Source: Rhizobium sp. BT04
GTDB lineage: Bacteria > Pseudomonadota > Alphaproteobacteria > Rhizobiales > Rhizobiaceae
Length of the DNA: 64,000 nt
Reading direction: 5' to 3'
Assembly: GCF_030053135.1 (NCBI RefSeq)
Contig: NZ_CP125652.1
Coordinates: 1,798,001-1,862,000 of the forward strand
Shown here: piece after piece, positions 36,586 through 45,839 of the stretch
Numbering within the stretch: the first letter of the stretch is position 1
Layout of the letters: each line of letters starts with the position of its first letter
Program-made: the position numbers and the translations under genes
Notes under the pieces: model-generated
The model's input: only the letters and a program-made list of their open reading frames with translations
Databases searched by the model: none
Told to the model about the DNA's origin: nothing

Positions 36586-37956
36586 GTGTTGAAGTATCCA
36601 GTGCAAGGATTATCGGGCGCAGCCTTGAGCGGAATTGCCAGGCTCCTCTCGCGTGCGGAACGCTTCGCAGCGCAGACCATTCTGCCGGCTCTGTTTGCCC
36701 TGCCGGCACTTGTCGGCTCCGCATCATTTGCCTCGGCGGAAGATCGCGCCCTGAAGCTGTTCTTTACCCATACGGGCGAGAGGGCCACGATTACCTACAA
36801 GCGGGACGGAAAGTTCGATCCGAAGGGCCTTGCCCAGATCAATCGGTTTCTGCGCGATTGGCGAAGGAACGAGCCGACCCGGATGGATCCGCGGCCGCTC
36901 GACCTGGTCTGGGAGGTGTATAAGCGCAGCGGCGGCAAGGACTATATCCACATCGTCTCCGCCTATCGCTCTCCGGCCACCAACAACATGCTGCGCAACC
37001 GCTCGCGCAGCACGGGTGTCGCCAAGAAGAGCCAGCACATGCTGGGCAAGGCGATGGATTTCTACGTTCCCGGCGTCAAGCTTGCGACGCTGCGGGCGCT
37101 TGCCATGCAGTTGCAGGTCGGCGGTGTTGGCTATTATCCGACTTCGGGATCGCCCTTCGTGCATCTCGACCTCGGCAATGTCCGGGCCTGGCCGCGCATG
37201 TCGCGGCAGGAACTCGCGCGCATATTCCCGAATGGGCAGACGATGCATCTCCCGGCCGATGGCCGGCCGCTGCCGGGATACAATCAGGCGGTTGCGAGCT
37301 ACAAGAAACGCGGCGGCGCCAGCTCGATAGAGATCGCCAGCACCGCTGGAGAAGACGAAGATGTGGCGGGGTCGAGCAGGCCTGACGGCGACACTGGAGA
37401 TAGCAAGCTGGTGACGGCGATGCTGCCGACGCCGAAAAGCCGCGCCTTGAATGCGCTGGCGCGCCAGACCGGCGCGGTCGAGCGGAATGAAAAAGACCTC
37501 GCTGGGGATGTTCCAGCTTTCCCGGTTCCGATACCGGCCATGCGCCCGGTCGCCATGACGCATGATGCGGGCGCGGACGACTCACTGGTGACTGCGTCGA
37601 TCGGCCCGATCGAGGCGCTTCCGGAACGACGGCCGCCGGCATTGCCGGCCCACGCCCGTTTCCATCCCCTCGCAGCTGCACAGGAAAGCTCCGAGCGGGG
37701 CGCAGATATGATCGCCTCGCTGCCGATGACTGCATCCTGGGAAGAAGCGGGCTTCTTGGGATCGACCTCCGAGGCGGCGCTGATGAAATGGGCGCTGCAT
37801 TCTCCGGGCGAGGCGATCGGGTTGAGCGCGCCTCGCGTCTCGCCCCGCACGGTTGATCGTCAGGCGAATGTTGCGACTTCGGGTGAGGCTGTCATTCCGG
37901 TCGCCGCCGCAGGACCATTCGATGCCGGCCGGTTTGTGTCGCCTCCGGAGGGTTGA
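36586..37956 (+). CDS. DUF882 / peptidase M15-like cell-wall protein, copy A
   Basis: About 456 residues from GTG 36586 (VLKYPVQGL). This start is supported by the paralog at 43629, where sequence upstream of the GTG shifts frame while the protein after it is conserved. A signal segment (ILPALFALPALVGSASFASA) is followed by a DUF882 domain with SQHMLGKAMDF and SPFVHLDLGNVRAW, the His/Asp residues of the M15 (YcbK-like) zinc site. The C-terminal 200 residues are low-complexity. Such proteins act on peptidoglycan. About 7 kb away lies a paralog with near-identical catalytic domain. Confidence 0.85.
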   Translation: MLKYPVQGLSGAALSGIARLLSRAERFAAQTILPALFALPALVGSASFASAEDRALKLFFTHTGERATITYKRDGKFDPKGLAQINRFLRDWRRNEPTRMDPRPLDLVWEVYKRSGGKDYIHIVSAYRSPATNNMLRNRSRSTGVAKKSQHMLGKAMDFYVPGVKLATLRALAMQLQVGGVGYYPTSGSPFVHLDLGNVRAWPRMSRQELARIFPNGQTMHLPADGRPLPGYNQAVASYKKRGGASSIEIASTAGEDEDVAGSSRPDGDTGDSKLVTAMLPTPKSRALNALARQTGAVERNEKDLAGDVPAFPVPIPAMRPVAMTHDAGADDSLVTASIGPIEALPERRPPALPAHARFHPLAAAQESSERGADMIASLPMTASWEEAGFLGSTSEAALMKWALHSPGEAIGLSAPRVSPRTVDRQANVATSGEAVIPVAAAGPFDAGRFVSPPEG

Positions 37957-39239
37957 CGTCATCAGCGGTTGATCCGACGGCAATCGCTGCCGAGGTCAGC
38001 AGGCCGGGTTCTCGCTTTCTTTTCAGTCATCCGCGTCTGCTGGCGGATAGATTGGCGCGCCGGACGACGTCATCTTCGCCACCGTCCACCCCCGTCGGAG
38101 AGCGAGGTGACACCAATGACAAGCGATAAGGTGCCGAATAGCGGATGGGGCCGAAGCGTGCGAAGGTGCGAAACCGGTTCAGCGAAGACTATCGCGAGGC
38201 TTCCAGGCGGCTACCCCCGCGCAGAAGGTTCAGCCAGGCCCGCGACACTTTCTCCGCGCCAGTGCCGCCGATATGGCAATCGTCGTAGCGGTCATCCCCA
38301 TCGAGCAACGCGTCAGAATTTACTCCCTCTCGGATACCATGGCCGCTTTTTGACAGGGCCAGCTGCGCCCGTACAATTGGATTGTCTGGAATATGCTCCT
38401 TGAAGCCGCCGTTGCTCGGTTCCAGGCATTTCGATGCGATCGAAATGTAAACGGGTGCCTCGACGCCGTGCTGACGCAGCGTGTCAACCATCGACATGAA
38501 ATGGTCCTGGTAGGCCTGCACAGTGGTGCCCAGAACGAGGTCCGCCTCTCCTTGCACCCAGAGGACGCTCGTTATTCGATAGTTGGAATCCTGAAGCTGT
38601 TTCATTGTATCGACCAGCACAGGATTGATGTCGCCACCGGGCGCCCACCGTGCGACCTCAGATCCGGAATAAGCGAGAGGCGCGAGGACGACGCTGTCAT
38701 ACTGTCCCGAGGCAATCAAATTGTTCGCAAGGAGCGTCCAGTATTCTCCCTTGGTATCGGTCGATCCAAGAAGTGGCGACGCTGCGACGAAGCACCGTTT
38801 GTCAAAGGCGTTGACGACGCGAGCGCCATAATGCGACCTGTGTCGTTGTCCACCGTCGTTGGCCGCGTTCGATTGGCCAAGAATTAGCAAGACAGCCGTT
38901 CGATCGGTTTGAGTGGGGCAGGTCACAGAGGTTTTTGATTCATCCCCGATGAGGCGTTCCTTGTCGTCGAAACTATATCGGCTTGGGGCCGCCGGCTTCT
39001 CTCCAACAACCGTTTTCCTCAGCGCGGAAAGTTGTGGCCACGGAAAGATCTCATGTCTCGCGCTCATGCCGCCGACGAAGTATATCGCGATTAAAGCGGC
39101 CCCGCCGACTGTTAGCGTCTTACGCATCTCGTTACCCTTTGCTCATCACCCGATAGCATGGAGCCTATTGGACTAATCAAGGCCGGTCCAGTTATGCAAT
39201 AGGGGTAACCCAAGCATCACTCGATATTGACGTCATTCA
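37945..39239. repeat. Tandem duplication unit 1 (esterase plus flanks)
   Basis: From CGGAGGGTTGACGTCAT at the stop of the DUF882 gene to about 39239, the sequence is repeated nearly base-for-base from 39241 to about 40500. The offset is 1295 bases at the left end and 1302 in the genes, because of small insertions. The 5' gene ends and promoters differ more than the middle, which is almost identical. Confidence 0.85.
38189..39127 (-). CDS. SGNH/sialate O-acetylesterase-like carbohydrate esterase, copy 1
   Basis: 312 residues with a membrane anchor or signal (GGAALIAIYFVGGMSA). The esterase motifs are LLILGQSNAANDG (nucleophile Ser near 90), VLWVQGEADLVLG mid-protein, and DDCHIGGTGAEK near the C-terminus (catalytic His/Asp). 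This fits the DUF303/CE6 acetyl-esterase group. With an OafA acyltransferase nearby, an add-and-remove acetyl cycle on a surface polysaccharide is plausible. It is nearly identical to the next gene. Confidence 0.78.
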   Translation of the reverse strand: MRKTLTVGGAALIAIYFVGGMSARHEIFPWPQLSALRKTVVGEKPAAPSRYSFDDKERLIGDESKTSVTCPTQTDRTAVLLILGQSNAANDGGQRHRSHYGARVVNAFDKRCFVAASPLLGSTDTKGEYWTLLANNLIASGQYDSVVLAPLAYSGSEVARWAPGGDINPVLVDTMKQLQDSNYRITSVLWVQGEADLVLGTTVQAYQDHFMSMVDTLRQHGVEAPVYISIASKCLEPSNGGFKEHIPDNPIVRAQLALSKSGHGIREGVNSDALLDGDDRYDDCHIGGTGAEKVSRAWLNLLRGGSRLEASR

Positions 39240-39240
39240 T

Positions 39241-40540
39241 CGGAGGGTTGACGTCATTAGAGGTTGATCCGACGGCAATCGCGGCCGAGGTCAGCAGGCC
39301 GGGTCCTCGCTTTCTTTTCAGTCATCCGCGTCTGCTGGCGGATAGATTGGCGCGCCGGACGACGTCATCTTCGCCACCGTCCCCCCGTCGGAGAGCGAGG
39401 TGACACCAATGACAAGCGATAGGGTGCCGAATAGCGAACGGGGCCGAAGCGTGCGAAGCTGCGAAGCTGCGAAAACCGGTTCAGGCAAGTCTATCGCGAG
39501 GCTTCCGGGCCGCGATCGCCGCGCAGAAGGTTCAGCCAGGCCCGCGACAGTTTCTCCGCGCCAGTGCCGCCGATATGGCAATCGTCGTAGCGGTCATCCC
39601 CATCGAGCAACGCGTCAGAATTTACTCCCTCTCGGATACCATGGCCGCTTTTTGACAGGGCCAGCTGCGCCCGTACAATTGGATTGTCTGGAATATGCTC
39701 CTTGAAGCCGCCGTTGCTCGGTTCCAGGCATTTCGATGCGATCGAAATGTAAACGGGTGCCTCGACGCCGTGCTGACGCAGCGTGTCAACCATCGACATG
39801 AAATGGTCCTGGTAGGCCTGCACAGTGGTGCCCAGAACGAGGTCCGCCTCTCCTTGCACCCAGAGGACGCTCGTTATTCGATAGTTGGAATCCTGAAGCT
39901 GTTTCATTGTATCGACCAGCACAGGATTGATGTCGCCACCGGGCGCCCACCGTGCGACCTCAGATCCGGAATAAGCGAGAGGCGCGAGGACGACGCTGTC
40001 ATACTGTCCCGAGGCAATCAAATTGTTCGCAAGGAGCGTCCAGTATTCTCCCTTGGTATCGGTCGATCCAAGAAGTGGCGACGCTGCGACGAAGCACCGT
40101 TTGTCAAAGGCGTTGACGACGCGAGCGCCATAATGCGACCTGTGTCGTTGTCCACCGTCGTTGGCCGCGTTCGATTGGCCAAGAATTAGCAAGACAGCCG
40201 TTCGATCAGTTTGAGTCGGGCAGGTCACGGGCGTTTTCGATTCATCGCCGATGAGCCGCCCCTTGTCGTCGAAAGTATATCGGCTTGGAGCCGCTGCCTT
40301 CTCTCCGCCAACCATTTTCCTCAGCGCGGAAAGTTGTGGCCAAGGAAAGATCTCATGTCTCGCACTCATGCCGCCGAGAAAGTACACGGTGATCAAGGCG
40401 GCCCCGCCGACTGCCAGCGTTTTGCGCATGGTCGTGACCTTTAATCATCATCCGATGACTCATCGAGGCTGGTCCAGCCACGAAGGTTCCTTGACACCAG
40501 CCACATCTGCTTGCTCGGGCACGATCCTTTGAAAAGAGGT
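39241..40540. repeat. Tandem duplication unit 2
   Basis: Second copy of the unit described at 37945-39239. The left junction repeats the last bases of the upstream DUF882 gene, showing that the duplication began inside that gene's 3' end. Confidence 0.8.
39491..40429 (-). CDS. SGNH/sialate O-acetylesterase-like carbohydrate esterase, copy 2
   Basis: 312 residues, the tandem duplicate of the preceding gene. The middle and C-terminal part (GQSNAANDG, WVQGEAD, DDCHIGGTGAEK) are identical. Differences cluster in the first about 70 residues and the last ten. All catalytic residues are retained, so both copies are probably active. The near-identity points to a recent duplication or gene conversion. 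Confidence 0.78.
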   Translation of the reverse strand: MRKTLAVGGAALITVYFLGGMSARHEIFPWPQLSALRKMVGGEKAAAPSRYTFDDKGRLIGDESKTPVTCPTQTDRTAVLLILGQSNAANDGGQRHRSHYGARVVNAFDKRCFVAASPLLGSTDTKGEYWTLLANNLIASGQYDSVVLAPLAYSGSEVARWAPGGDINPVLVDTMKQLQDSNYRITSVLWVQGEADLVLGTTVQAYQDHFMSMVDTLRQHGVEAPVYISIASKCLEPSNGGFKEHIPDNPIVRAQLALSKSGHGIREGVNSDALLDGDDRYDDCHIGGTGAEKLSRAWLNLLRGDRGPEASR

Positions 40541-40854
40541 CGTCGTGAAGATCGAGCCCGGTCGCTGCTTCAACTATAGCCCGGGCCAGTGATTGCAATC
40601 ATCCGGTTGGGTGAGGGATCGCGCCCGCCAGTAATCCCGCGTGCGGCGACATGAAGAAAGTCCCTTTGCGCGTGGGAAGACGATCACAGATTGGCGCGGC
40701 GAGGACAACGTGGGAGCGGGAGCACCGGTTATTCCTCTTCGCTGCCCTGATCATTTGGATCGACGGACACAGGATCTCTGTGTTAGGCAGCCCAAAAGCG
40801 CCACTCTTGCGCGCGACCAGAGTACGCTCTCGATATCGAAGGCAGGCGCTAGCA

Positions 40855-42837
40855 TTGAAGGTTTACAGACCAGAGATTGATGGCTTACGGGCCATATCGG
40901 TGATCGCGGTTATTCTTTACCACGCCGCTTTCACGGTTGCCGGCCACACGTTGCTTCCTGGTGGATACATTGGCGTCGATGTATTTTTTGTGATCAGCGG
41001 CTTCCTGATTTCCCAAATTTTGCTGACGGAAATCGAAGCAACGGGGCGTATCGATTTTCTTAAATTCTATGCCCGGCGCGCGCGGAGAATTCTGCCGGCG
41101 TTGTTCGCAGTGATTTTCGCGACAATTCCCCTCGCCTATTATTTTTTGTTACCACTGGAACTCACAGACTACGCGAACTCCATAGGGTCGTCGCTCCTAT
41201 TTGGATCGAATATCTATTTTTATTTTACCGCGGCTCAGTACGGCGAGCCCAATACCCTTCTCAAGCCTTTTCTTCACACCTGGTCGTTGAGCGTCGAAGA
41301 GCAGTTTTATATCGGCTTTCCGGTCTTATTGCTCCTCGTGCGCCGATACCTGAAATCAAGGTTTTTGCCCTGCGTGTTGCTCGCGGCATGCCTCAGCTTT
41401 GTATTGTGTATCGTGACGGTGCGGCATGATCCGCAACAGGCCTTCTACTCGCCGCTCACCCGGGCCTGGGAACTGCTGGCCGGAACACTTCTCGCCTATT
41501 ACGAGGTCAAGCGTGGACGACCTCGCCCTCAGCCGTTGCTCGCGGCGGCCGGGCTTATCCTTGTTCTTGGTTCGCTTATCCTGTTTGGAAAGGATACGGT
41601 TCATCCTGGCCGGTTGACTTTGATCCCAGTCATCGGGACCTGTCTGGTGCTCGCATTCGCCGGTCAGCAGAACGCAGCCGGGCGCCTGTTGGCGTCTCGG
41701 CCTGCCGCACTCACCGGATTGGTGTCCTACTCTTTATATTTGTGGCACTATCCGGTCTTCGCCTTCTGGCGGTTGACAAGCCTGGATTTCAACAATGGTG
41801 ACAAGCTTCTCGCCATCGCAATGACGGTCCTGGTCGCGGTCGTCAGCTTTGTCGTCATCGAAAAGCCCTTTCGCCACACCAGGAGAAGCCGCGCCCTCTG
41901 GATCACCCTGAGCTCATCCGTTGTCACCATCGCGGCTGCTGTCCTGTCAGCAATCACTATGGCCGGTTTTCCTCACAGGCTGGATGAAGTCTATCCACCT
42001 CTGGCGCAGGCGAACGAAGCACGGCTCGAAAGCACTTTTCTAAGCCTGAACGACAACATTCAAGCCGGGAAACCCATTATCTTCATCATCGGGGACTCGC
42101 ACGCCAGAAACTGGTCGATCGCGCTGAAAAATTACATCGATACCGACCGATATCAAATCGTGGCACTCAGCTACTTGAACTGCATGGTCGAGATCAACAA
42201 CGATATTGTTAAGGCCCCCTCTCGCGCCAGCATTTACGATAAATACTGCATTCCCTTTGAAAAATATATCAACGACAAATCATTGCTCAGCCGAACGAAA
42301 GCGATCTTCCTCACGAGCCTTCGGCCCTTTGAGTACACCGTCAACCCCTTCAGGTTTGAACTTCTTTCCTGGATGAAAAGCCACTCGGATGACGCGCGCA
42401 TTTTCGTTTTCGGAAATTATTTCCAGCTCGACGAATCACACTCATGCCTGGGGCTGATGTTTCAGAGAAAATCCGATGCCTCCATATGCCTGCGGGAAGC
42501 GAGCTATCCGCCGGCCAACCAGCGTTTAGCGCAACTGCCACTTTTCCCATCCGATCTTGCTTTCACCTATGTCGATATCGTCAAGCTTCACTGCGATTAC
42601 GACAAGGAGAAATGCCTCACCAGCAGCAGGGGTGTTCCGTTCATCACAGACTGGAACCATATGACAGCAGAATTTCTGACGACCCTGATTGGCGACATTC
42701 TGGAAAAGAGAACCGCTGACCTGCGGGGCGACGGTCTCCTCGATTTCCTGGTACCGCCGCATGCCAGGCCATCCGAACGAACTGCAAGTTCTCAGCCGAA
42801 CGCTGGCCCTACGTCTTTCGCTTCTCCATCAAATTAG
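40855..42837 (+). CDS. OafA-type membrane acyltransferase with SGNH C-domain
   Basis: About 660 residues from TTG 40855, with AAGGCAGG upstream. The first 380 residues are the acyltransferase-3 domain: EIDGLRAISVIAVILYHAAF, SGFLISQILLTEIEATGRID, and RRARRILPALFAVIF. The middle reads SLYLWHYPVFAFWRL. The C-terminal half is an SGNH domain (IFIIGDSHARNWSIALKNY and a terminal DWNHMTAEF). These enzymes O-acetylate lipopolysaccharide, Nod-like or exopolysaccharide sugars at the inner membrane. Codons before TTG show no protein conservation character, so the longer frame from 40651 is doubtful. Confidence 0.88.
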   Translation: MKVYRPEIDGLRAISVIAVILYHAAFTVAGHTLLPGGYIGVDVFFVISGFLISQILLTEIEATGRIDFLKFYARRARRILPALFAVIFATIPLAYYFLLPLELTDYANSIGSSLLFGSNIYFYFTAAQYGEPNTLLKPFLHTWSLSVEEQFYIGFPVLLLLVRRYLKSRFLPCVLLAACLSFVLCIVTVRHDPQQAFYSPLTRAWELLAGTLLAYYEVKRGRPRPQPLLAAAGLILVLGSLILFGKDTVHPGRLTLIPVIGTCLVLAFAGQQNAAGRLLASRPAALTGLVSYSLYLWHYPVFAFWRLTSLDFNNGDKLLAIAMTVLVAVVSFVVIEKPFRHTRRSRALWITLSSSVVTIAAAVLSAITMAGFPHRLDEVYPPLAQANEARLESTFLSLNDNIQAGKPIIFIIGDSHARNWSIALKNYIDTDRYQIVALSYLNCMVEINNDIVKAPSRASIYDKYCIPFEKYINDKSLLSRTKAIFLTSLRPFEYTVNPFRFELLSWMKSHSDDARIFVFGNYFQLDESHSCLGLMFQRKSDASICLREASYPPANQRLAQLPLFPSDLAFTYVDIVKLHCDYDKEKCLTSSRGVPFITDWNHMTAEFLTTLIGDILEKRTADLRGDGLLDFLVPPHARPSERTASSQPNAGPTSFASPSN

Positions 42838-42893
42838 GCGGCCGGAGGCCGGGAACGACGGTGAACTTGGTGTTCCCCATGCGCACGCGCCCG

Positions 42894-43337
42894 CTATGTC
42901 GCCAAAGCTCGCATCAATCTAGCTTTGATAGACAGCCACGTCGGCTTCGCCTTCTTGGTCTTACGCTCCTGATTGCAGGCGAAACAAACAAGATGAAGGT
43001 TTTCGAGGCGACCATTTCCGCCCTGGCTTGCGGGCTTGATGTGATCCCATGTGGCCAAGTTTGCGACTGTGGCGAGCCTGTTGCGTTTGCGATCCCTGTT
43101 GTGAAATCCAGGAAGAACCATGGCAGCCTCGCAAATACCGCATTGCCCGGCCTGAAGCTCGAATGCTTTCCGCTTTCGACCGTGTCTGTACTTCGCAAAT
43201 TTGCTCAAGCGATGATTGCCTTGTCTGCAATTCTCGGTTGATTTAGAAAAGCTGCAATCTGGATCGCTGTCAATTATCCTTAAGGGGTACATCCAACGGG
43301 CGACTGTCGCTAGTCGCCTGTCGTAACTCACCAACAA
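42894..43337 (-). CDS. HNH endonuclease domain protein
   Basis: Up to 147 residues. The C-terminal half has the HNH-type zinc/metal motif: CGICEAAM, then ATWDHIKPASQGGNGRLENL and HLVCFACNQERKTKK, with paired CxxC sites around the DH-N-H core. The N-terminal 50 residues look less protein-like, so the true start may be an internal ATG (for example MYPLRII). No methylase or phage genes surround it. It could be a homing-type nuclease or a remnant of a mobile element. Confidence 0.6.
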   Translation of the reverse strand: MLVSYDRRLATVARWMYPLRIIDSDPDCSFSKSTENCRQGNHRLSKFAKYRHGRKRKAFELQAGQCGICEAAMVLPGFHNRDRKRNRLATVANLATWDHIKPASQGGNGRLENLHLVCFACNQERKTKKAKPTWLSIKARLMRALAT

Positions 43338-43628
43338 ATTTTTCCGGCCATTCTCCTGCGGATGGCCCGGCCTGATGCGCTCGAGCGCGGTGCCGAGCCT
43401 CAGCCACCACGCCGACAGCTTTGAAAGATTGTAGAGCCCGAGGCAAATCGCAGGGCCTTACCCTGCGTTCAGCGGTGTCCCGCGGGCGCGATTGCACTTC
43501 GGATACTCAACTCGCCAAGCCTCCGCATCCGCTTATTAGGAGTTTGTTGACCATAAGCTGGCTTTACTGAGCGTGATGGATGCGGAGTTCCCGCCCGTCG
43601 TCGAGTGTTTGGTGTGGGCGGATTGGTC

Positions 43629-44984
43629 GTGTTGAAGTATCCAGTGCAAGGATTATTGGGCGGAATTGCCACGCTCCTGTCGCGTGCGGAACGGTTCGCA
43701 GCGCAGACCATTCTGCCGGCTCTGTTTGCGCTGCCGGCACTTGTCGGTTCGGCATCATTTGCCTCGGCGGAAGATCGCGCCCTGAAACTGTTCTTTACCC
43801 ATACCGGCGAAAGGGCCACGATTACCTACAAGCGCGACGGCAAGTTCGATCCGAAGGGCCTTGCCCAGATCAATCGGTTTCTGCGCGACTGGCGAAGGAA
43901 CGAGCCGACCCGGATGGATCCGCGGCTGCTCGACCTGGTCTGGGAGGTGTACAAGAAGAGCGGCGGCAAGGACTACATCCACATCGTCTCCGCCTATCGT
44001 TCCCCCACCACCAACAACATGCTGCGCAACCGTTCGCGCAGCACCGGCGTCGCCAAGAAGAGCCAACACATGCTGGGCAAGGCGATGGATTTCTACGTTC
44101 CCGGCGTCAAGCTTGCGACGCTGCGGGCGCTTGCCATGCAGATGCAGGTCGGCGGTGTCGGATATTACCCGAGCTCGGGATCGCCCTTCGTGCATCTCGA
44201 CGTCGGCAATGTCCGCGCCTGGCCCCGCATGTCGCGGCAGGAACTCGCGCGAATCTTCCCGAATGGGCAGACGATGCATCTCCCGGCCGATGGCCGGCCG
44301 CTGCCGGGATACAGTCAGGCGGTGGCGAACTACAAGAAGCGCGGCGGCCCCAGCTCGATCCAGATCGCCAGCAGCGCGGGAGAAGGCGACGAGGTGGGGG
44401 CATCGACCACGCCGAGCGGCAACGCCACAGACGGCAAGCTCGTGACGGCGCTTCTGCCCGCGCCCCGAAGCCGGGCATTGAACGCGCTGGCGCTGCAGAC
44501 CGGCGCGGTCGAGCCGGATGACAAACGGTCGGCTGGGGATGTTTCATCTTTGCCGATTCCGATCCCGGCGATGCGGCCGCCCGCCCTCGAGCACGACGCC
44601 GGCGTGGACGACAAACTGGAGACTGCATCGATCGGCCCGATTGCCGTCGTTCCGGACAGACCGGCGTCTGCATTGCCGGCCCACGCCCGTTTCGAACCCC
44701 TCGTTGTTGCACAAGGGGCCTCCAAACAGGGCGCCGATATGATCGCCTCCCTGCCGATGACCGCTTCCTGGGAAGAAGCAAATTTCCTCGGAACGACGTC
44801 CGACGCAGCGCTGATGAAATGGGCGCTGCATGCTCCCGGCGAGGCGATGGGATTGAGCGCGCCTCGCCTTTCTCCCCGCACGGTTCATCGGGAGATCAAT
44901 ACCGCGTCAGGTGAAGATATCATTCCGGTCGCCGCCGCTGACCTGTTCGATGCGAGCCGGTTTGCGTCGCCCCCGGAGGGCTGA
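43629..44984 (+). CDS. DUF882 / peptidase M15-like cell-wall protein, copy B
   Basis: 451 residues, paralog of the gene at 36586. The signal and DUF882 domain (SQHMLGKAMDF, SPFVHLDVGNVRAW) are almost identical between copies; the low-complexity C-terminal half has diverged. Homology also covers about 130 bases upstream (from about 43488, matching 36436). GTG 43629 is supported as the start by comparison of the two copies. Both copies keep the zinc-site residues. Confidence 0.85.
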   Translation: MLKYPVQGLLGGIATLLSRAERFAAQTILPALFALPALVGSASFASAEDRALKLFFTHTGERATITYKRDGKFDPKGLAQINRFLRDWRRNEPTRMDPRLLDLVWEVYKKSGGKDYIHIVSAYRSPTTNNMLRNRSRSTGVAKKSQHMLGKAMDFYVPGVKLATLRALAMQMQVGGVGYYPSSGSPFVHLDVGNVRAWPRMSRQELARIFPNGQTMHLPADGRPLPGYSQAVANYKKRGGPSSIQIASSAGEGDEVGASTTPSGNATDGKLVTALLPAPRSRALNALALQTGAVEPDDKRSAGDVSSLPIPIPAMRPPALEHDAGVDDKLETASIGPIAVVPDRPASALPAHARFEPLVVAQGASKQGADMIASLPMTASWEEANFLGTTSDAALMKWALHAPGEAMGLSAPRLSPRTVHREINTASGEDIIPVAAADLFDASRFASPPEG

Positions 44985-45839
44985 GCTCCATCGTCAAGGC
45001 GCAATGGGTTGTGCCTGCGACGCCGATCAAGAGCGCTGAACATTGATTCTACTGACGAATTCCGCCCCAAGAGATCGCCGCGCGCCCGACATCCGTCTGC
45101 CGCCACCTTCTCCCCGCTTGCGGGGCGGAGGGACCATGCCGCGACGTCCGCTTTCTCACCTCACCCTCGCAGGGCACGTCCCCTCGCCCCGTTTACGGAG
45201 GTCCGAAGGACGGGGCGAGACCAGTGGCTCGACCCCGAATGAACTCTTCCGAATATGGCTGATCCGGCTCGACGACTGGCTCGGCTCTATATCGCCTTCA
45301 TTGCCCAAGAGCCTCTCGGCATCGTCATACCGGCCAATAAAAACTATCCTAACGAGAATAGCGTCGCCTCGGCCTGTCAAATCTTGACCGCATTCTCGGC
45401 CGACGGAGTGCAATAGGCTTCTGTGGGACCCGGCAGAAGCCGGCTTTCAAGACGCACAAAGGATGCCATTCAGCTTGAAACGACGGTCGTGCTTTTCCCG
45501 ATATCGGGTCGTGCTTTTCCCGATATCGGGTCGGACTTTGGCCCGATGCGCCAGCCAGCGACCGCATGATACAAACTCGTTTGAGTTTGACGGACATGCT
45601 GTGGGCGTAATTGGGCACAATTCATAGCAGCGAACGGGCCGCAGACATCGGAGAGGCAGCCCATGTTCTGCACCCGCAATGTCTCTCGACGCCGAACAGA
45701 GGATACCACCATAAGTAAAGGAATTAATAATTAACAGTAATGTTAGAGTATTTCCTGGAGTTTTTCTAGGTAATTGCCACATGTAACAGGTGATGCTAAT
45801 ACAGCAGCCACCTCTTCCCCAAGTCACGAGGCGAATGTA
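44985..45839. repeat. Intergenic region with mosaic repeat and a 22-bp tandem repeat
   Basis: No gene is seen. A C-rich rhizobial mosaic element occupies about 45090-45230. At 45486-45529 a 22-base unit containing the palindrome CCCGATATCGGG is present twice in tandem, with a degraded third copy to about 45548. The AT-rich stretch 45710-45835 probably carries the promoter of the glycan operon. Confidence 0.65.

Noticed and set aside
38393..40189. Identical 164-codon plus-strand frames in both esterase copies
   Set aside because: They are antisense to the esterases; their identity only reflects the duplication.
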